Source: Streptomyces sp. NRRL S-646 (GTDB lineage: Bacteria; Actinomycetota; Actinomycetes; Streptomycetales; Streptomycetaceae). Taken from it: a stretch of 64,000 nt of DNA. The notes under the pieces are model-generated. The model searched no databases. It saw nothing but the letters and a program-made list of their open reading frames with translations, and was not told the DNA's origin. The stretch covers positions 248,001-312,000 of the forward strand of contig NZ_JODC01000007.1 in NCBI RefSeq assembly GCF_000720765.1. The letters run 5' to 3'. Shown here in pieces: positions 36,460 to 45,215 of the stretch. Numbering within the stretch: position 1 is the first letter of the stretch; each line of letters opens with the position of its first letter. The position numbers and the translations under genes are program-made.

Positions 36460-37053
36460 TCAGCCGAACCAGACGACGAGCCGTACGTCCTCGTCGCCGT
36501 ACCTGGCCGCCAGGTCCCGCATGGCGCTCCATACCTGTGCCCAGCATCCCTCGTCCGGAGGGGCGAGCATCCGCGCCGTGAGGATCACGGGGCGGTGCGC
36601 CACGTCGTCCAGGCGCACCTCGGCGCCGGGGGGCCACTCCGGCGGGGCCAGCAGCAGGTTTCCGCCGAACGTGTCGGCGGCCGCCGCGCGCAGGCCCGGA
36701 GTCACCCGCACGAGTTCGTCACCGTCCGGCAGGGCCCGCACCGCCCAGTTCCAGGCCGGGCCGTGGGCGAGCGGGGCGTCCCAGTCGACCTCCTCGACCT
36801 CGGCCCAGGTGGCGTAGGTGTGGTCGTGCTGGAATTCCCCGATGGCCGACTCCCGTACCGGATCGGAGATCCCGTCCGGCAGGCCGCGGCCCGCGAAGAG
36901 CGGACGTTCCACGTCCCCCGCCCCGCGGACGCCGAAGAGACACTCCCAGGCGACGTAGTCCCGGGGTGGCTGGAAGTCCAGCAGATCGGCCGTGAACCGC
37001 CAGTGCCCGTCGGGCGAGCGGCTTTCGATGACACCGTCGATGTCCGTACCCAC
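36460..37053 (-). CDS. Hypothetical protein, 197 residues
   Basis: A soluble acidic protein beginning MGTDIDGVIESRSPDGHW and ending GDEDVRLVVWFG; it is rich in Trp, Asp and Pro, with a motif WAEVEEVDWDAPL and no membrane segment or signal. It ends 26 bases before the hydroxyquinol dioxygenase start and may be co-transcribed, but nothing links it to ring cleavage. I do not recognise a named domain. Proteins of this look are scattered in Streptomyces as orphan genes. Confidence 0.65.
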   Translation of the reverse strand: MGTDIDGVIESRSPDGHWRFTADLLDFQPPRDYVAWECLFGVRGAGDVERPLFAGRGLPDGISDPVRESAIGEFQHDHTYATWAEVEEVDWDAPLAHGPAWNWAVRALPDGDELVRVTPGLRAAAADTFGGNLLLAPPEWPPGAEVRLDDVAHRPVILTARMLAPPDEGCWAQVWSAMRDLAARYGDEDVRLVVWFG

Positions 37054-37102
37054 GAGGGATGACCATACGACAGTCCGGGCGCCAATCGGCCCCCGGGAGC
37101 CG

Positions 37103-37615
37103 TTACTTGATGATGGCGTTCGCGACGACCACGACGACGCCGAGCAGCGCGTCGACCACTCCGGTGCACAGGGCGACGGCCCAGGAGCGTCCCGACCGCC
37201 GTGCCGCCACCACCCCCAGGCCGAACAGCAGTCCGATGTTCAGCGTGAACGCCGGATCCTCCACCCCGTCCGCCGGCCACCAACCCCAGCCCGCCCCCGC
37301 GAGGATCGCCACGGTCGGCAGCACCGCCGTGACCAGGGGCCACTCGTCGGCGAGGGCGCGCAGGGCGTCCCAGCGGCGGTGCGGTGCGCGCTCGGCGATG
37401 TAGTGGGCGTAGCCGTGGGCGAGGGCGGAGGCGAGCGCGGTCACCAGCAGCCAGATGGCGTCGTAGCGGCGGCTGACGCGGGAGCTGTGGCCGTACTGGC
37501 TGAGCGCCGCGACCATCGAGCAGGCCAGCACGGCACCGTAGACACCGCCGAAGAGGACTCCCTCGCCGCTGTCGTGCTGCCGTTGCCCGGGGGCGGCCGT
37601 CGTTGTCCGCGCCAT
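37103..37615 (-). CDS. Hypothetical four-helix membrane protein
   Basis: About 170 residues with four predicted membrane helices, for example VYGAVLACSMVAAL, AIWLLVTALASALAHGYAHY, LVTAVLPTVAILAGAGWGW and LCTGVVDALLGVVVVVANAI. The HGYAHYIAERAPHR loop carries several His residues. The start is unclear: ATG 37615 has GGAGG only two bases upstream, while an in-frame GTG lies at 37630. No named family recognised. It is 49 bases upstream of the gene at 36460 on the same strand. Confidence 0.65.
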   Translation of the reverse strand: MARTTTAAPGQRQHDSGEGVLFGGVYGAVLACSMVAALSQYGHSSRVSRRYDAIWLLVTALASALAHGYAHYIAERAPHRRWDALRALADEWPLVTAVLPTVAILAGAGWGWWPADGVEDPAFTLNIGLLFGLGVVAARRSGRSWAVALCTGVVDALLGVVVVVANAIIK

Positions 37616-37742
37616 GTCCTCCACGATCACCCGGTACCTGCCCGGCCGCCAGTCGCGACCCGACGAAGTGTCCTCCTACCTGGGACGATGCCGCACACAG
37701 TGTCCATGCACAGGCTCCGGGCGGTCTCGCTAGGGTCGGTCC

Positions 37743-38087
37743 ATGACGCACAGCTTCGTTCTTCACATCCCCGACGCCGAGCTCGAGCCCGAGCCCCTCG
37801 ACCCGGAGCAGATCGTCTCCGGGACGCCGGAGGTGACCGGGAAGGTGGTGTGGGAGTCGGCGGACGGCCGTCAGGTCCGCGGGGTCTGGCAGATCACGCC
37901 GGGCGTCGTCACCGACACGGAGGCGGACGAGCTGTTCGTGGTGATCAGCGGGTCGGCGACCATCGAGGTCGAGGGCGGGCCGACACTGACGGTGGGGCCC
38001 GGGGACATGGCCGTCCTGCGTGCGGGCGACCGCACGACGTGGACGGTGCACGAGACGCTGCGGAAGGCGTACGCCATCAGTCTGTGA
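37743..38087 (+). CDS. Cupin-domain protein
   Basis: A 114-residue single cupin, Cupin_3 (EutQ-like) type, with GKVVWESADGRQVRGVWQIT, ADELFVVISGSATIEVEGG and VGPGDMAVLRAGDRTTWTVH. The two cupin motifs keep Glu and His positions for metal binding in part. A TAGGGT -10 element ends six bases before the ATG, so the mRNA is probably leaderless. It is convergent with, and overlaps by 11 bases, the LacI gene. A small-molecule binding or dioxygenase role is possible. Confidence 0.82.
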   Translation: MTHSFVLHIPDAELEPEPLDPEQIVSGTPEVTGKVVWESADGRQVRGVWQITPGVVTDTEADELFVVISGSATIEVEGGPTLTVGPGDMAVLRAGDRTTWTVHETLRKAYAISL

Positions 38088-39081
38088 GCGGTGCCGCCGT
38101 GGTGCCGCGGATCTCCAACGTCGGTGCGGTCAGGTGAAGTCGGCCCGCTCCCCCGGAGCGTTCGAAGCGGTCCAGGAGGCAGCGGGCGGCGCGGCGGCCG
38201 ACCTCGTGGCTGCCGTTGTCGACCGTGGTCAGCCAGACGTGGCGCAGCCGGGCGATGCTCGTGTTGTCGTAGCCGACCACGGACACGTCACGCGGGACGC
38301 GCAGGCCGAGCTCCTCGGCCGCCGAGAGCGCGCCGACGGAGGTGATGTCGTTGACGGCGAAGAGGGCGGTGGGCCTCTGCGGGCGGCTGAGCAGCCGGAC
38401 GGTGGTGCGGTAGCCGCCCTCCTCGGTCATGTCTGCGGCCTCCACCAGGGCCTGGTCCGCGAGGCCGTGCGCCCGCATCGTCGCCTCGAAGCTGCGGCGG
38501 CGCAGTTCGCCGACGGCGCCGTAGCCCGCGATGTGGGCGATGCGGCGGTGGCCGAGGCCGATGAGGTGTTCGGTGACCAGGCGGGCGCCCCGCTCGTCGT
38601 CGCCCGCCACGACGTCCACGCCCGCCGGGGCCGCCTCGCGGGCGCCCGCGACGACGACCGGGATCCGCTCGGCGGCCGTGCCGAGGGCGGCCGGGTCGGG
38701 CAGCGTGCCGACGACGACGAGGCCGTCCACCCGCAGGTCGAGGAGCGGGTCGGCGGGGTCCTGGCCGGTGCGGCGGTTGAGGCGGGCGTCGGCGAGCAGC
38801 ATGCGCAGGCCGTTGTCGTGCAGCAGTGAGTTGAGGCCGTCGAGCAGGTCGACGAACCAGGGGTTGCGCAGGTCGTTGAGGAGCACGCCGACCGTGCGGG
38901 TGCGCTGCTCGCTGAGGCTGCGCGCAGCGGCGTTGGGCCGGTAGCCGAGTTCCCGCACCGCCCGCAGCACGGCCTCCCGCTTCTCGGGCCGCACCTGCTC
39001 GGAGCCGCGCAGCACGAGCGAGACCAGCGACTTGGACACTCCGGCCTGCTCGGCCACGTCGCGGATCGTCGGCGGTTTCAT
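38077..39081 (-). CDS. LacI-family repressor
   Basis: A 334-residue LacI/PurR-type regulator. The helix-turn-helix and hinge are textbook: TIRDVAEQAGVSKSLVSLVL and ELGYRPNAAARSL. The core is a periplasmic-binding-protein fold with VDGLVVVGTLPDP, IGLGHRRIAHIAG and RDVSVVGYDNTSIAR. It is divergent from a Gfo/Idh/MocA gene; operator TGGACCGGTCCA lies before that gene and a near copy just before its own start. It should release DNA on binding the sugar or cyclitol that the dehydrogenase oxidises. Confidence 0.92.
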   Translation of the reverse strand: MKPPTIRDVAEQAGVSKSLVSLVLRGSEQVRPEKREAVLRAVRELGYRPNAAARSLSEQRTRTVGVLLNDLRNPWFVDLLDGLNSLLHDNGLRMLLADARLNRRTGQDPADPLLDLRVDGLVVVGTLPDPAALGTAAERIPVVVAGAREAAPAGVDVVAGDDERGARLVTEHLIGLGHRRIAHIAGYGAVGELRRRSFEATMRAHGLADQALVEAADMTEEGGYRTTVRLLSRPQRPTALFAVNDITSVGALSAAEELGLRVPRDVSVVGYDNTSIARLRHVWLTTVDNGSHEVGRRAARCLLDRFERSGGAGRLHLTAPTLEIRGTTAAPLTD

Positions 39082-39085
39082 GCTG

Positions 39086-39190
39086 TGGACCGTTCCATGG
39101 GCTGGTGCGACTTGTCAAAGAGAACGGGGAGGGTTGACAGCCACTGAGCGGGGGCTTCAGGGTGGCCTGGACAGATTATGGACCGGTCCA
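39086..39190. promoter_or_regulatory. Two LacI operators in a divergent promoter
   Basis: TGGACCGGTCCA (39179-39190) is a perfect 12-bp palindrome with a central CG, the classic LacI/PurR form, 14 bases before the dehydrogenase ATG. TGGACCGTTCCA (39086-39097) differs at one base and stands five bases before the lacI start. The pair, 93 bases apart, could support DNA looping. Confidence 0.82.
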
Positions 39191-39203
39191 AAGAGGGGCT
39201 GTC

Positions 39204-40361
39204 ATGGTGGATTCGCTCGGTGTCGCCGTCGTCGGGTTCGGCTGGATGGGCCGGGTGCACACCCAGGCGTACGCCCGCGTCCTGCACCACTACCCGCAGC
39301 TGGGGCTGCGCCCGCAGCTCATCACGGTCGCCGAGGAGGTGCCCGGCAGAGCCGAGGAGGCGGCCACGCAGTTCGGGTTCGCCTCGACCACCCGGGACTG
39401 GCGTGATGTCGTCAAGGACCCGCGCATCCAGGCGGTCAGCATCACCGCCCCGAACTTCCTGCACCGCGAGATCGGCGTCGCCATGGCGGAGGCGGGCAAG
39501 CACATCTGGATCGAGAAGCCGGTCGGTCTGAGCGCGGCGGACGCCAGGGCGGTCGCCGACGCGGTGGCCACCGCAGGCGTCCAGGGCGCCGTCGGCTTCA
39601 ACTACCGCAACGCGCCCGCCGTCGAGGCCGCCCGCGAGCTGATCGCCTCCGACGCCATCGGCACCGTCACCCATGTCCGCATCCGCCTGTTCAGTGACTA
39701 CGCCGCCCATCCCGAAGGCGCCCTGACCTGGCGCTACGAGAAGGAGCGCGGCGGCAGCGGCGTCCTGGGCGACCTCGCCTCGCACGGCGCGGACCTGGCC
39801 CGCTACCTGCTGGGCGACATCGAGGCGCTGACCGCCGACACGGCCGTGTTCATTCCGGAGCGGGCCCGGCCCACCGGCGCCACCGCCGGTCACACCCGAG
39901 CCACGGGCGGCGAGCTCGGCCCGGTCGAGAACGAGGACTACGTCAACTGTCTGCTGCGCTTCGCCTCCGGCGCGCGCGGTGTGCTGGAGGCCTGCCGGGT
40001 CTCGGTCGGCGAGCAGAACAACTACGGCTTCGAGGTGCACGGCACGAAGGGCGCGGTCTTCTGGGACTTCCGGCGCATGAACGAGCTGGGCGTCAGCCGC
40101 GGCACGAGCTACCAGGACCAGCCCGTCAGCACGGTCTACGTCGGCCCGGGCGACGGCGAGTTCGGGGCGTTCCAGCCGGGCGCGGCGAACGCCATGGGCA
40201 TGGACGACCTGAAGGTGATCGAGGCCCACCGCTTCCTGCGCTCCATCGCGGAAGGCGAGCCGCACGGGGCCACGCTCCCGGACGCCGTGCACAGCGCCGC
40301 CGTACTGGAGGCGATGGTGCACTCGGTCGAGAGCGGCTCCTGGGTCAGTCTCCGGGCATAG
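39204..40361 (+). CDS. Gfo/Idh/MocA-family oxidoreductase
   Basis: A 385-residue NAD(P)-dependent sugar or cyclitol dehydrogenase. The Rossmann start is VAVVGFGWMGRVHTQAYAR, the signature Lys lies in HIWIEKPVG, and the C-terminal domain has SGVLGDLASHGADLARYLLG with the catalytic Asp/His pair. At 385 residues it is longer than typical IolG. AGAGGGG precedes ATG 39204. It is controlled by the divergent LacI repressor through the operator 14 bases upstream. The substrate is unknown; levoglucosan- or inositol-type sugars fit the group. Confidence 0.88.
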   Translation: MVDSLGVAVVGFGWMGRVHTQAYARVLHHYPQLGLRPQLITVAEEVPGRAEEAATQFGFASTTRDWRDVVKDPRIQAVSITAPNFLHREIGVAMAEAGKHIWIEKPVGLSAADARAVADAVATAGVQGAVGFNYRNAPAVEAARELIASDAIGTVTHVRIRLFSDYAAHPEGALTWRYEKERGGSGVLGDLASHGADLARYLLGDIEALTADTAVFIPERARPTGATAGHTRATGGELGPVENEDYVNCLLRFASGARGVLEACRVSVGEQNNYGFEVHGTKGAVFWDFRRMNELGVSRGTSYQDQPVSTVYVGPGDGEFGAFQPGAANAMGMDDLKVIEAHRFLRSIAEGEPHGATLPDAVHSAAVLEAMVHSVESGSWVSLRA

Positions 40362-40959
40362 CCGCGGTCAGGGACTCCACGCCCTTGGCCAGGGCGTCGA
40401 TCACCGACCGCGGGGGTGTGTCCGGCACTCCCGGCGCCCATCGCCTTCGCTCGGTCCTGGCCGCGAGCGGGAGTTCCACCTGGACCCCGCCTTGGCGGGT
40501 CAGGTTCACCGGGTTCCTGGAGTGCAGGCCGCGCAGGGCCACGGGGATCTCGTCCAGGTCGGTGACCGGGTCGAACTCCGGCCGCAGGGCGTCGAGTTCG
40601 CCGGCGACGAGGCGGGCGGCCCGCCGGTTGCCGCCGCCGAGGAGGATGGCCCGGGGAGTCGCACTCCTGTTGTGGCCGTGCAGGGAGACCGTGAGCGCCA
40701 CCCGGGACAGGAAGTCCCGCAGCAGCGTGCAGTGCCCGACCGCCATGCGCGGGGAGGGGATGTGCACCGGATCGGGCACGCCCGGCTGGGTGAAGACCAG
40801 GCTGGTGGCACCGCACCGCTCGGCCACCGACCGCGCCAGCTCGGCCGTACCGCCTTCGTTGCTGCCGTGCAGCGCCAGCAGTCCCAGCTCGCTGCCCGTC
40901 GTGAGCGTGGCGAGCAGCCGGACGCCCTCGATCTCCACGTATTCGCTGCTCGTCGTCAC
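40345..40959 (-). CDS. Poly-gamma-glutamate hydrolase-family protein
   Basis: A 204-residue protein of the phage-type poly-gamma-glutamate hydrolase family (DUF867). LLALHGSNEGGTAELARSVA carries the family HGx4GT block with His and Glu as zinc ligands; LTVSLHGHNR gives the second His, and ILLGGGNRRAARLVAGEL follows. Family members cut gamma-glutamyl amide bonds as zinc peptidases. The GTG start overlaps the stop of the second LacI gene by four bases (GTGA), so the two are coupled. Its 3' end overlaps the convergent dehydrogenase by 17 bases. Confidence 0.75.
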   Translation of the reverse strand: MTTSSEYVEIEGVRLLATLTTGSELGLLALHGSNEGGTAELARSVAERCGATSLVFTQPGVPDPVHIPSPRMAVGHCTLLRDFLSRVALTVSLHGHNRSATPRAILLGGGNRRAARLVAGELDALRPEFDPVTDLDEIPVALRGLHSRNPVNLTRQGGVQVELPLAARTERRRWAPGVPDTPPRSVIDALAKGVESLTAAMPGD

Positions 40960-41999
40960 CCGGCTCCTCGGTTCGTCGCCTGCGGGGGCATGTTGTACGG
41001 CGTCACCACCTGGATCGCCGACGGCAGCGTAGGCCCCGCGGGCGGCAGGGCGCCGTGGGCGCGCATCACGATGTGGCAGGCCTCGCGCACGTCCTGGCGC
41101 AGATCGTGGTGGAGGACGGCGGACAGGCGGTGCTCGCGCAGCAGCCGGGTGTTGTCGTGGTCGAGGTCGTGCGCGACGAACACCGCGCACTCGCGGCCCA
41201 GATCCTCGAAGGCGCGCAGGGTGGCGTTGTTGCCGCCGCCGATCGAGTAGACGGCACGGATGTCCGGGTCGCGTTCGAGGGCGGCGCGGACCAGGTCGTA
41301 CTGGGTGGCGTCCAGGCCGTGTCCCTCGGCGATCTCGACCAGGGTACGGTCCGGGTGACGGCTGCGCATGGCGCTGCGGAAGCCCATCTCGCGCTCTTCC
41401 TCGTTGCGGAAGAAGCCGCTGCTGAGGCTGGTGAGAACGTTGCCGGGCCGCTCGCCCAGCCACTGGCCCATGAGGTAGGCGGCGGTCGCGCCTGCGGCCC
41501 GGTTGTCGATGCCGACGTAGGCGAGGCGGGCGGTGGCGGGCAGGTCGGTGACCAGGGTGACGACGGGAATGCCGGCGGCGGCGAGGCGGCCGACGGCGGC
41601 CGTCACCTGAGGGACGTCCGGCGCCTTGAGGATCACGCCCTGCGAGCCGCGGCGGGCGATCCGGTCCAGCGTCCTCGTCAGCTCCGCCACCGGGCCGGTC
41701 TCGCGGAAGTGGAAGCGCGAGCGCACCACGGCCGGGTGCAGGGACGGCAGCTCCGCCTCCAGCGCGGCGCGTACGGCGGTGGAGAAGCGCTCCGGCGTCT
41801 GCATCACGATGTCGATCATGAAGGTGCGGCCGACGAGCCGGACCTGGGTGCGCTGGCGGTCCAGGTCGGCGATGGCCTGCTGGACCTCCCGCGCGGTGCT
41901 CTCGCGGACGCCGCCCCTGCCGTTGAGGACCCGGTCGACGGTGGCCTCGCTCAGGCCCGCCTGACGTGCGATCTCCCGGATCGGGAAGGGATGGCCCAC
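40956..41999 (-). CDS. LacI-family regulator (second)
   Basis: A 347-residue LacI-type regulator with HTH IREIARQAGLSEATVDRVLN and the hinge reduced. The effector domain resembles the Peripla_BP_4 subgroup of LacI proteins (AGIPVVTLVTDLPATARLAY, IGGGNNATLRAFEDLG). GAGGAG precedes GTG 41999 by six bases; an ATG much further up overlaps the divergent PhyH gene. It is divergent from the PhyH/SDR/dehydrogenase operon and probably controls it through the TGACAGGG dyad. Confidence 0.88.
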   Translation of the reverse strand: MGHPFPIREIARQAGLSEATVDRVLNGRGGVRESTAREVQQAIADLDRQRTQVRLVGRTFMIDIVMQTPERFSTAVRAALEAELPSLHPAVVRSRFHFRETGPVAELTRTLDRIARRGSQGVILKAPDVPQVTAAVGRLAAAGIPVVTLVTDLPATARLAYVGIDNRAAGATAAYLMGQWLGERPGNVLTSLSSGFFRNEEEREMGFRSAMRSRHPDRTLVEIAEGHGLDATQYDLVRAALERDPDIRAVYSIGGGNNATLRAFEDLGRECAVFVAHDLDHDNTRLLREHRLSAVLHHDLRQDVREACHIVMRAHGALPPAGPTLPSAIQVVTPYNMPPQATNRGAG

Positions 42000-42078
42000 C
42001 GCGGGCTCCTCTCGCCGGCTCTTGAGGGGTTTTTGATGGCTGACTGCTGGTTGTTCGACGGGTTTGTAATGACAAGAA

Positions 42079-42103
42079 TGACAGGGCTGAGTCGCCCCTG
42101 TCA
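42079..42103. promoter_or_regulatory. Inverted repeat before the PhyH gene
   Basis: TGACAGGG and CCCTGTCA are exact inverse complements separated by nine bases, ending 14 bases before the PhyH start. An additional TGACA half lies at 42070-42074. It is the probable operator of the second LacI regulator. Confidence 0.6.
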
Positions 42104-42117
42104 CCGAGAGGACACCG

Positions 42118-43284
42118 ATGTCCTTCACCGCCGTACACCACCGTGCCTGGCTCTCCGAGCAGGACTGCGACCTCCACTCGTTCCGCGCGCTCGTCGAGCG
42201 GACGGCCGACCCCGCCGACTACCCGCACGCCTCCGGGGTGGAGCGGAACGTCCTGCTGTACGACGCCGAACGCCTCGGTGCCGCCGAGGACCGCCGGGGC
42301 ATCCAGGAGGAGCTCGTCAGGGCCCTCACCGACGGACCCGGAGTGGTGGTCTTCCGGGGCGCCTTCCCCGATCACGCGGTGGTCGACCGGGCCACCGAGG
42401 TGTTCGACGCGCTGATCCGCGAGCAGTACGCGGCGGGCACCACGGCCGGCGACCACTTCGCCAAGCCCGGCGCGAACGAGCGGGTGTGGAACGCACTGGA
42501 GAAGGCGGCCCTCTACGACCCGGTGGCGTTCGCCGACTACTACGCCAACCCGGTCCTCGCACTGGTCTGCGAGGCCTGGCTCGGCCCCGGCTACCAGGTG
42601 ACCTCCCAGGTCAACGTGGTCAACCCGGGGGGCCTCGCGCAGACCGTGCACCGCGACTACCACCTCGGCTTCCTCTCCGACGAGACCGCCGCGGCCTATC
42701 CGGCACACGTCCACCGCCTCTCCCCCGTGCTCACCCTGCAGGGCGCGGTCGCGCACTGCGACATGCCCGTGGAGTCGGGGCCGACGCTGTACCTGCCCTT
42801 CTCGCAGGCGTACGAGCCGGGCTATCTGGCGTGGCGGCGCCCGGAGTTCCAGGCGTACTTCAAGGAGCACCACGTCCAGCTGCCGCTCGCCAAGGGCGAC
42901 GCCGCCTTCTTCAACCCGGCGCTGTTCCACGCCGCCGGGACCAACCGCACCACGGATGTGCGGCGCATGGCCAACCTGCTCCAGGTGTCCTCCGCCTTCG
43001 GCAGGGCGATGGAGACCGTGGACCGGGAGGCGGTGACGAACGCGGTCTACCCCGTGCTGCTGCGCCGCAAGGCGGACGGAGCGGACGAGGGCTGGCTGGA
43101 GAACGTGATCGCCGCGAGCGCCGAGGGCTACCCCTTCCCCACCAACCTCGACAGCGACCCGCCGGTCGACGGCCTGGCCCCGCCCTCGCAGGCGGACCTC
43201 GTACGCCGGGCGCTTCGCGAAGGCCGGCTGCCGCGGGCTCTGCGGGACGAGCTGCGGGCGAGCACCGAGCGCCGCACCAGCTGA
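42118..43284 (+). CDS. Phytanoyl-CoA dioxygenase (PhyH)-family oxygenase
   Basis: A 388-residue Fe(II)/2-oxoglutarate-dependent oxygenase. The iron triad is HRDYH (His and Asp of the HxD) and the distal His in ALFHAAGTNRT, with the 2-oxoglutarate-binding Arg a few residues later. Family members hydroxylate or demethylate many metabolites. Its operon partners are an SDR and an inositol-dehydrogenase-like enzyme, so it likely oxidises a sugar- or cyclitol-like compound, for example removing an O-methyl group by hydroxylation; that is inference. GAGAGGACACCG precedes the ATG. Regulation is by the divergent LacI. Confidence 0.85.
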   Translation: MSFTAVHHRAWLSEQDCDLHSFRALVERTADPADYPHASGVERNVLLYDAERLGAAEDRRGIQEELVRALTDGPGVVVFRGAFPDHAVVDRATEVFDALIREQYAAGTTAGDHFAKPGANERVWNALEKAALYDPVAFADYYANPVLALVCEAWLGPGYQVTSQVNVVNPGGLAQTVHRDYHLGFLSDETAAAYPAHVHRLSPVLTLQGAVAHCDMPVESGPTLYLPFSQAYEPGYLAWRRPEFQAYFKEHHVQLPLAKGDAAFFNPALFHAAGTNRTTDVRRMANLLQVSSAFGRAMETVDREAVTNAVYPVLLRRKADGADEGWLENVIAASAEGYPFPTNLDSDPPVDGLAPPSQADLVRRALREGRLPRALRDELRASTERRTS

Positions 43285-43311
43285 CGTCAGCCGAAAGGAC
43301 AACAAGGATCC

Positions 43312-44088
43312 ATGGGACTTCTCGACGACAAGGTCGTCCTCGTCAACGGCGGCAGCCAGGGAGTCGGGGCCGCCATCGCGCGCGCCGCCGTGCGTGAGGG
43401 TGCGGTCGTGGCCGTCACCGGCCGGCGTGCGGAACCCGGCGAGGCGCTGGTGACCGAACTGACGGCCGCCGGCGGCAAGGCGATGTTCGTGCGCGCCGAC
43501 CTGTCCGACGCCGAACAGGCGAAGACCGCAGTGGGCGAGGTGGTCGCCGCGTACGGGCGGATCGACTGCCTGGTCAACTCCGCCGGTCTGACCTCCCGGG
43601 GCACGCTGCTGGACACCACGCCCGAGCTGTTCGACCAGCACATCGCGATCAACCTGAAGGCGCCGTTCTTCGCGATGCAGGCCGCCGTCGCCGACATGGT
43701 CTCCCGCAAGGCGCCCGGCACGGTCGTCAACATCATCACGTCCTCGGCGCACGGCGGCCAGCCGTTCCTGGCGCCGTACGTCGCCGCCAAGGCCGGCCTG
43801 ATCGGCCTGACCCGCAACGCCGCGCACGCGCACCGCTGGGACCGGGTGCGGATCAACGGCCTCAACATCGGCTGGACGGCCACCGAGGGCGAGGACGCCA
43901 CCCAGAAGACGTTCCACGGCGCCGACGACGACTGGCGCGAGGCGGCTGCCGCCAAGCTGCCGATGGGCAAGCTGGGGCAGCCGGACGAGATCGCGGACTT
44001 CGTGGTGTTCCTGCTGTCGGAGCGGTCGGGCGTGGTCACGGGATCGGTGATCGACTGGGACCAGAACGTTCTGGGCGGCCTGGACTGA
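43312..44088 (+). CDS. Short-chain dehydrogenase/reductase
   Basis: A 258-residue classical SDR. NAD(P) binding: VNGGSQGVGAAIARA; NAG motif as VNSAG; active site Ser in IITSSAHGG and Tyr/Lys in PYVAAKAGL. The C-terminus (LGQPDEIADFVVFLLSERSG) is standard. It follows the PhyH gene by 27 bases with an AAAGGACAAC ribosome site and belongs to the same operon. It should oxidise or reduce a hydroxyl of the same substrate. Confidence 0.88.
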   Translation: MGLLDDKVVLVNGGSQGVGAAIARAAVREGAVVAVTGRRAEPGEALVTELTAAGGKAMFVRADLSDAEQAKTAVGEVVAAYGRIDCLVNSAGLTSRGTLLDTTPELFDQHIAINLKAPFFAMQAAVADMVSRKAPGTVVNIITSSAHGGQPFLAPYVAAKAGLIGLTRNAAHAHRWDRVRINGLNIGWTATEGEDATQKTFHGADDDWREAAAAKLPMGKLGQPDEIADFVVFLLSERSGVVTGSVIDWDQNVLGGLD

Positions 44089-44090
44089 TA

Positions 44091-44158
44091 TTTCAAGCCC
44101 GTCCGGCGATTGAGGACGAGCCCGAAGGGCGATCGGGGTCCGGGGCGGAGCCCCGGCA
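44091..44158 (+). repeat. Streptomyces-type dispersed intergenic repeat
   Basis: The stretch starting TTTCAAGCCCGTCCGGCGAT, then TGAGGACGAG and a CCGGGGC-GGA-GCCCCGG hairpin (44140-44156), matches a short repeat I know as widespread between Streptomyces genes. It lies between the SDR and the next dehydrogenase and may partly terminate transcription. Confidence 0.7.
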
Positions 44159-44194
44159 ACGGACAGCAACAAACACCAGAAAGCAGCGGAGCTC

Positions 44195-45199
44195 ATGCGT
44201 ATCGGAATCCTCGGCCTCGGCCGCATCGGCGCCTTCCACGCCGAAACCCTCTCCGGACTCGACGCGGTCGAGTCGCTCGTCCTGACCGACCCGTTCACGG
44301 ACGCCGCCAAGTCCGCGGCGGAGCGGTTCGGCGGCGAGGTCGTGGACTCCCCGGAGGCCCTGCTGGCCGCCGGCGTCGACGGCATCGTGGTCGCGGCCGC
44401 GACGGACGCCCACCCCGGGCTGATCCTGGCCGGGGTCGAGGCCGGCATCCCCGTCTTCTGCGAGAAGCCCGTCGCCAAGACGATGGCCGAGGGCGTCCAG
44501 GTCCTCAAGGCCGTCGAGGGCAAGGACGTGCCGATCCAGATCGGCTACAACCGCCGCTTCGACGCCGGTTTCGTCGCCGCACGTGCCGCCGTGCAGAGCG
44601 GCGAGCTGGGCAAGCTGCACACCGTACGGTCGACCACGCTGGACCCGGCGCCCCCGCCGGCCGGATACATCGCCGCCTCGGGCGGCATCTTCCGCGACTG
44701 CTCCGTCCACGACTTCGACATCATCCGCTGGGTGACGGGCCGCGAGGTCGTCGAGGTGTACGCCGTCGGCGGCAACCGGGGCGCCGAGTACATCAAGGAG
44801 GCGGGCGACGCCGACACCACCGGTGCGATCCTCACCCTCGACGACGGCACCATCGCGGTGGTCTCCAACTCGCGCCACAACGCCCGGGGTTACGACGTCC
44901 GCATGGAGATCCACGGCTTTACGGACTCCATCGCTGTGGGTCTGGAGGACAAGCTGCCGCTGCGCTCCGTCGAGCCCGGCGTGACCTTCCCGGCCGGTAC
45001 CCCGCACGACTTCTTCATGGACCGCTTCACCGCGGCCTACCGCGCCGAACTCACGGCGTTCACCGAGGTCGTGGCCGGCACCCGCCCCTCGCCCTGCACG
45101 ATCGCGGACGCCCTGGAGGCCGGCTGGATCGCCGACGCGTGCACGCTGTCGCTGCACGAGCACCGCCCGGTGACCATCGCCGAGGTCCGCACCGCCTGA
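44195..45199 (+). CDS. Inositol 2-dehydrogenase-like Gfo/Idh/MocA protein
   Basis: A 334-residue dehydrogenase that looks like myo-inositol 2-dehydrogenase: GILGLGRIGAFHAETLS, VFCEKPVAKTM, the conserved QIGYNRRFDAGFVAA and catalytic GIFRDCSVHDFDIIRW (Asp and His). It would oxidise inositol, or an epimer, to the 2-keto compound with NAD+. It stands last in the LacI-controlled PhyH-SDR unit, separated by a dispersed repeat that may weaken read-through, and is followed by a strong hairpin. Confidence 0.88.
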   Translation: MRIGILGLGRIGAFHAETLSGLDAVESLVLTDPFTDAAKSAAERFGGEVVDSPEALLAAGVDGIVVAAATDAHPGLILAGVEAGIPVFCEKPVAKTMAEGVQVLKAVEGKDVPIQIGYNRRFDAGFVAARAAVQSGELGKLHTVRSTTLDPAPPPAGYIAASGGIFRDCSVHDFDIIRWVTGREVVEVYAVGGNRGAEYIKEAGDADTTGAILTLDDGTIAVVSNSRHNARGYDVRMEIHGFTDSIAVGLEDKLPLRSVEPGVTFPAGTPHDFFMDRFTAAYRAELTAFTEVVAGTRPSPCTIADALEAGWIADACTLSLHEHRPVTIAEVRTA

Positions 45200-45215
45200 G
45201 CGGCGGCTGCAGTCT

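Noticed and set aside
40345..44523. A minus-strand frame open for more than 1,300 codons
   Set aside because: It runs antisense to the PhyH, SDR and second LacI-region genes and shows only the known PGA-hydrolase-like part as real protein. Very high G+C at third positions keeps antisense frames open.
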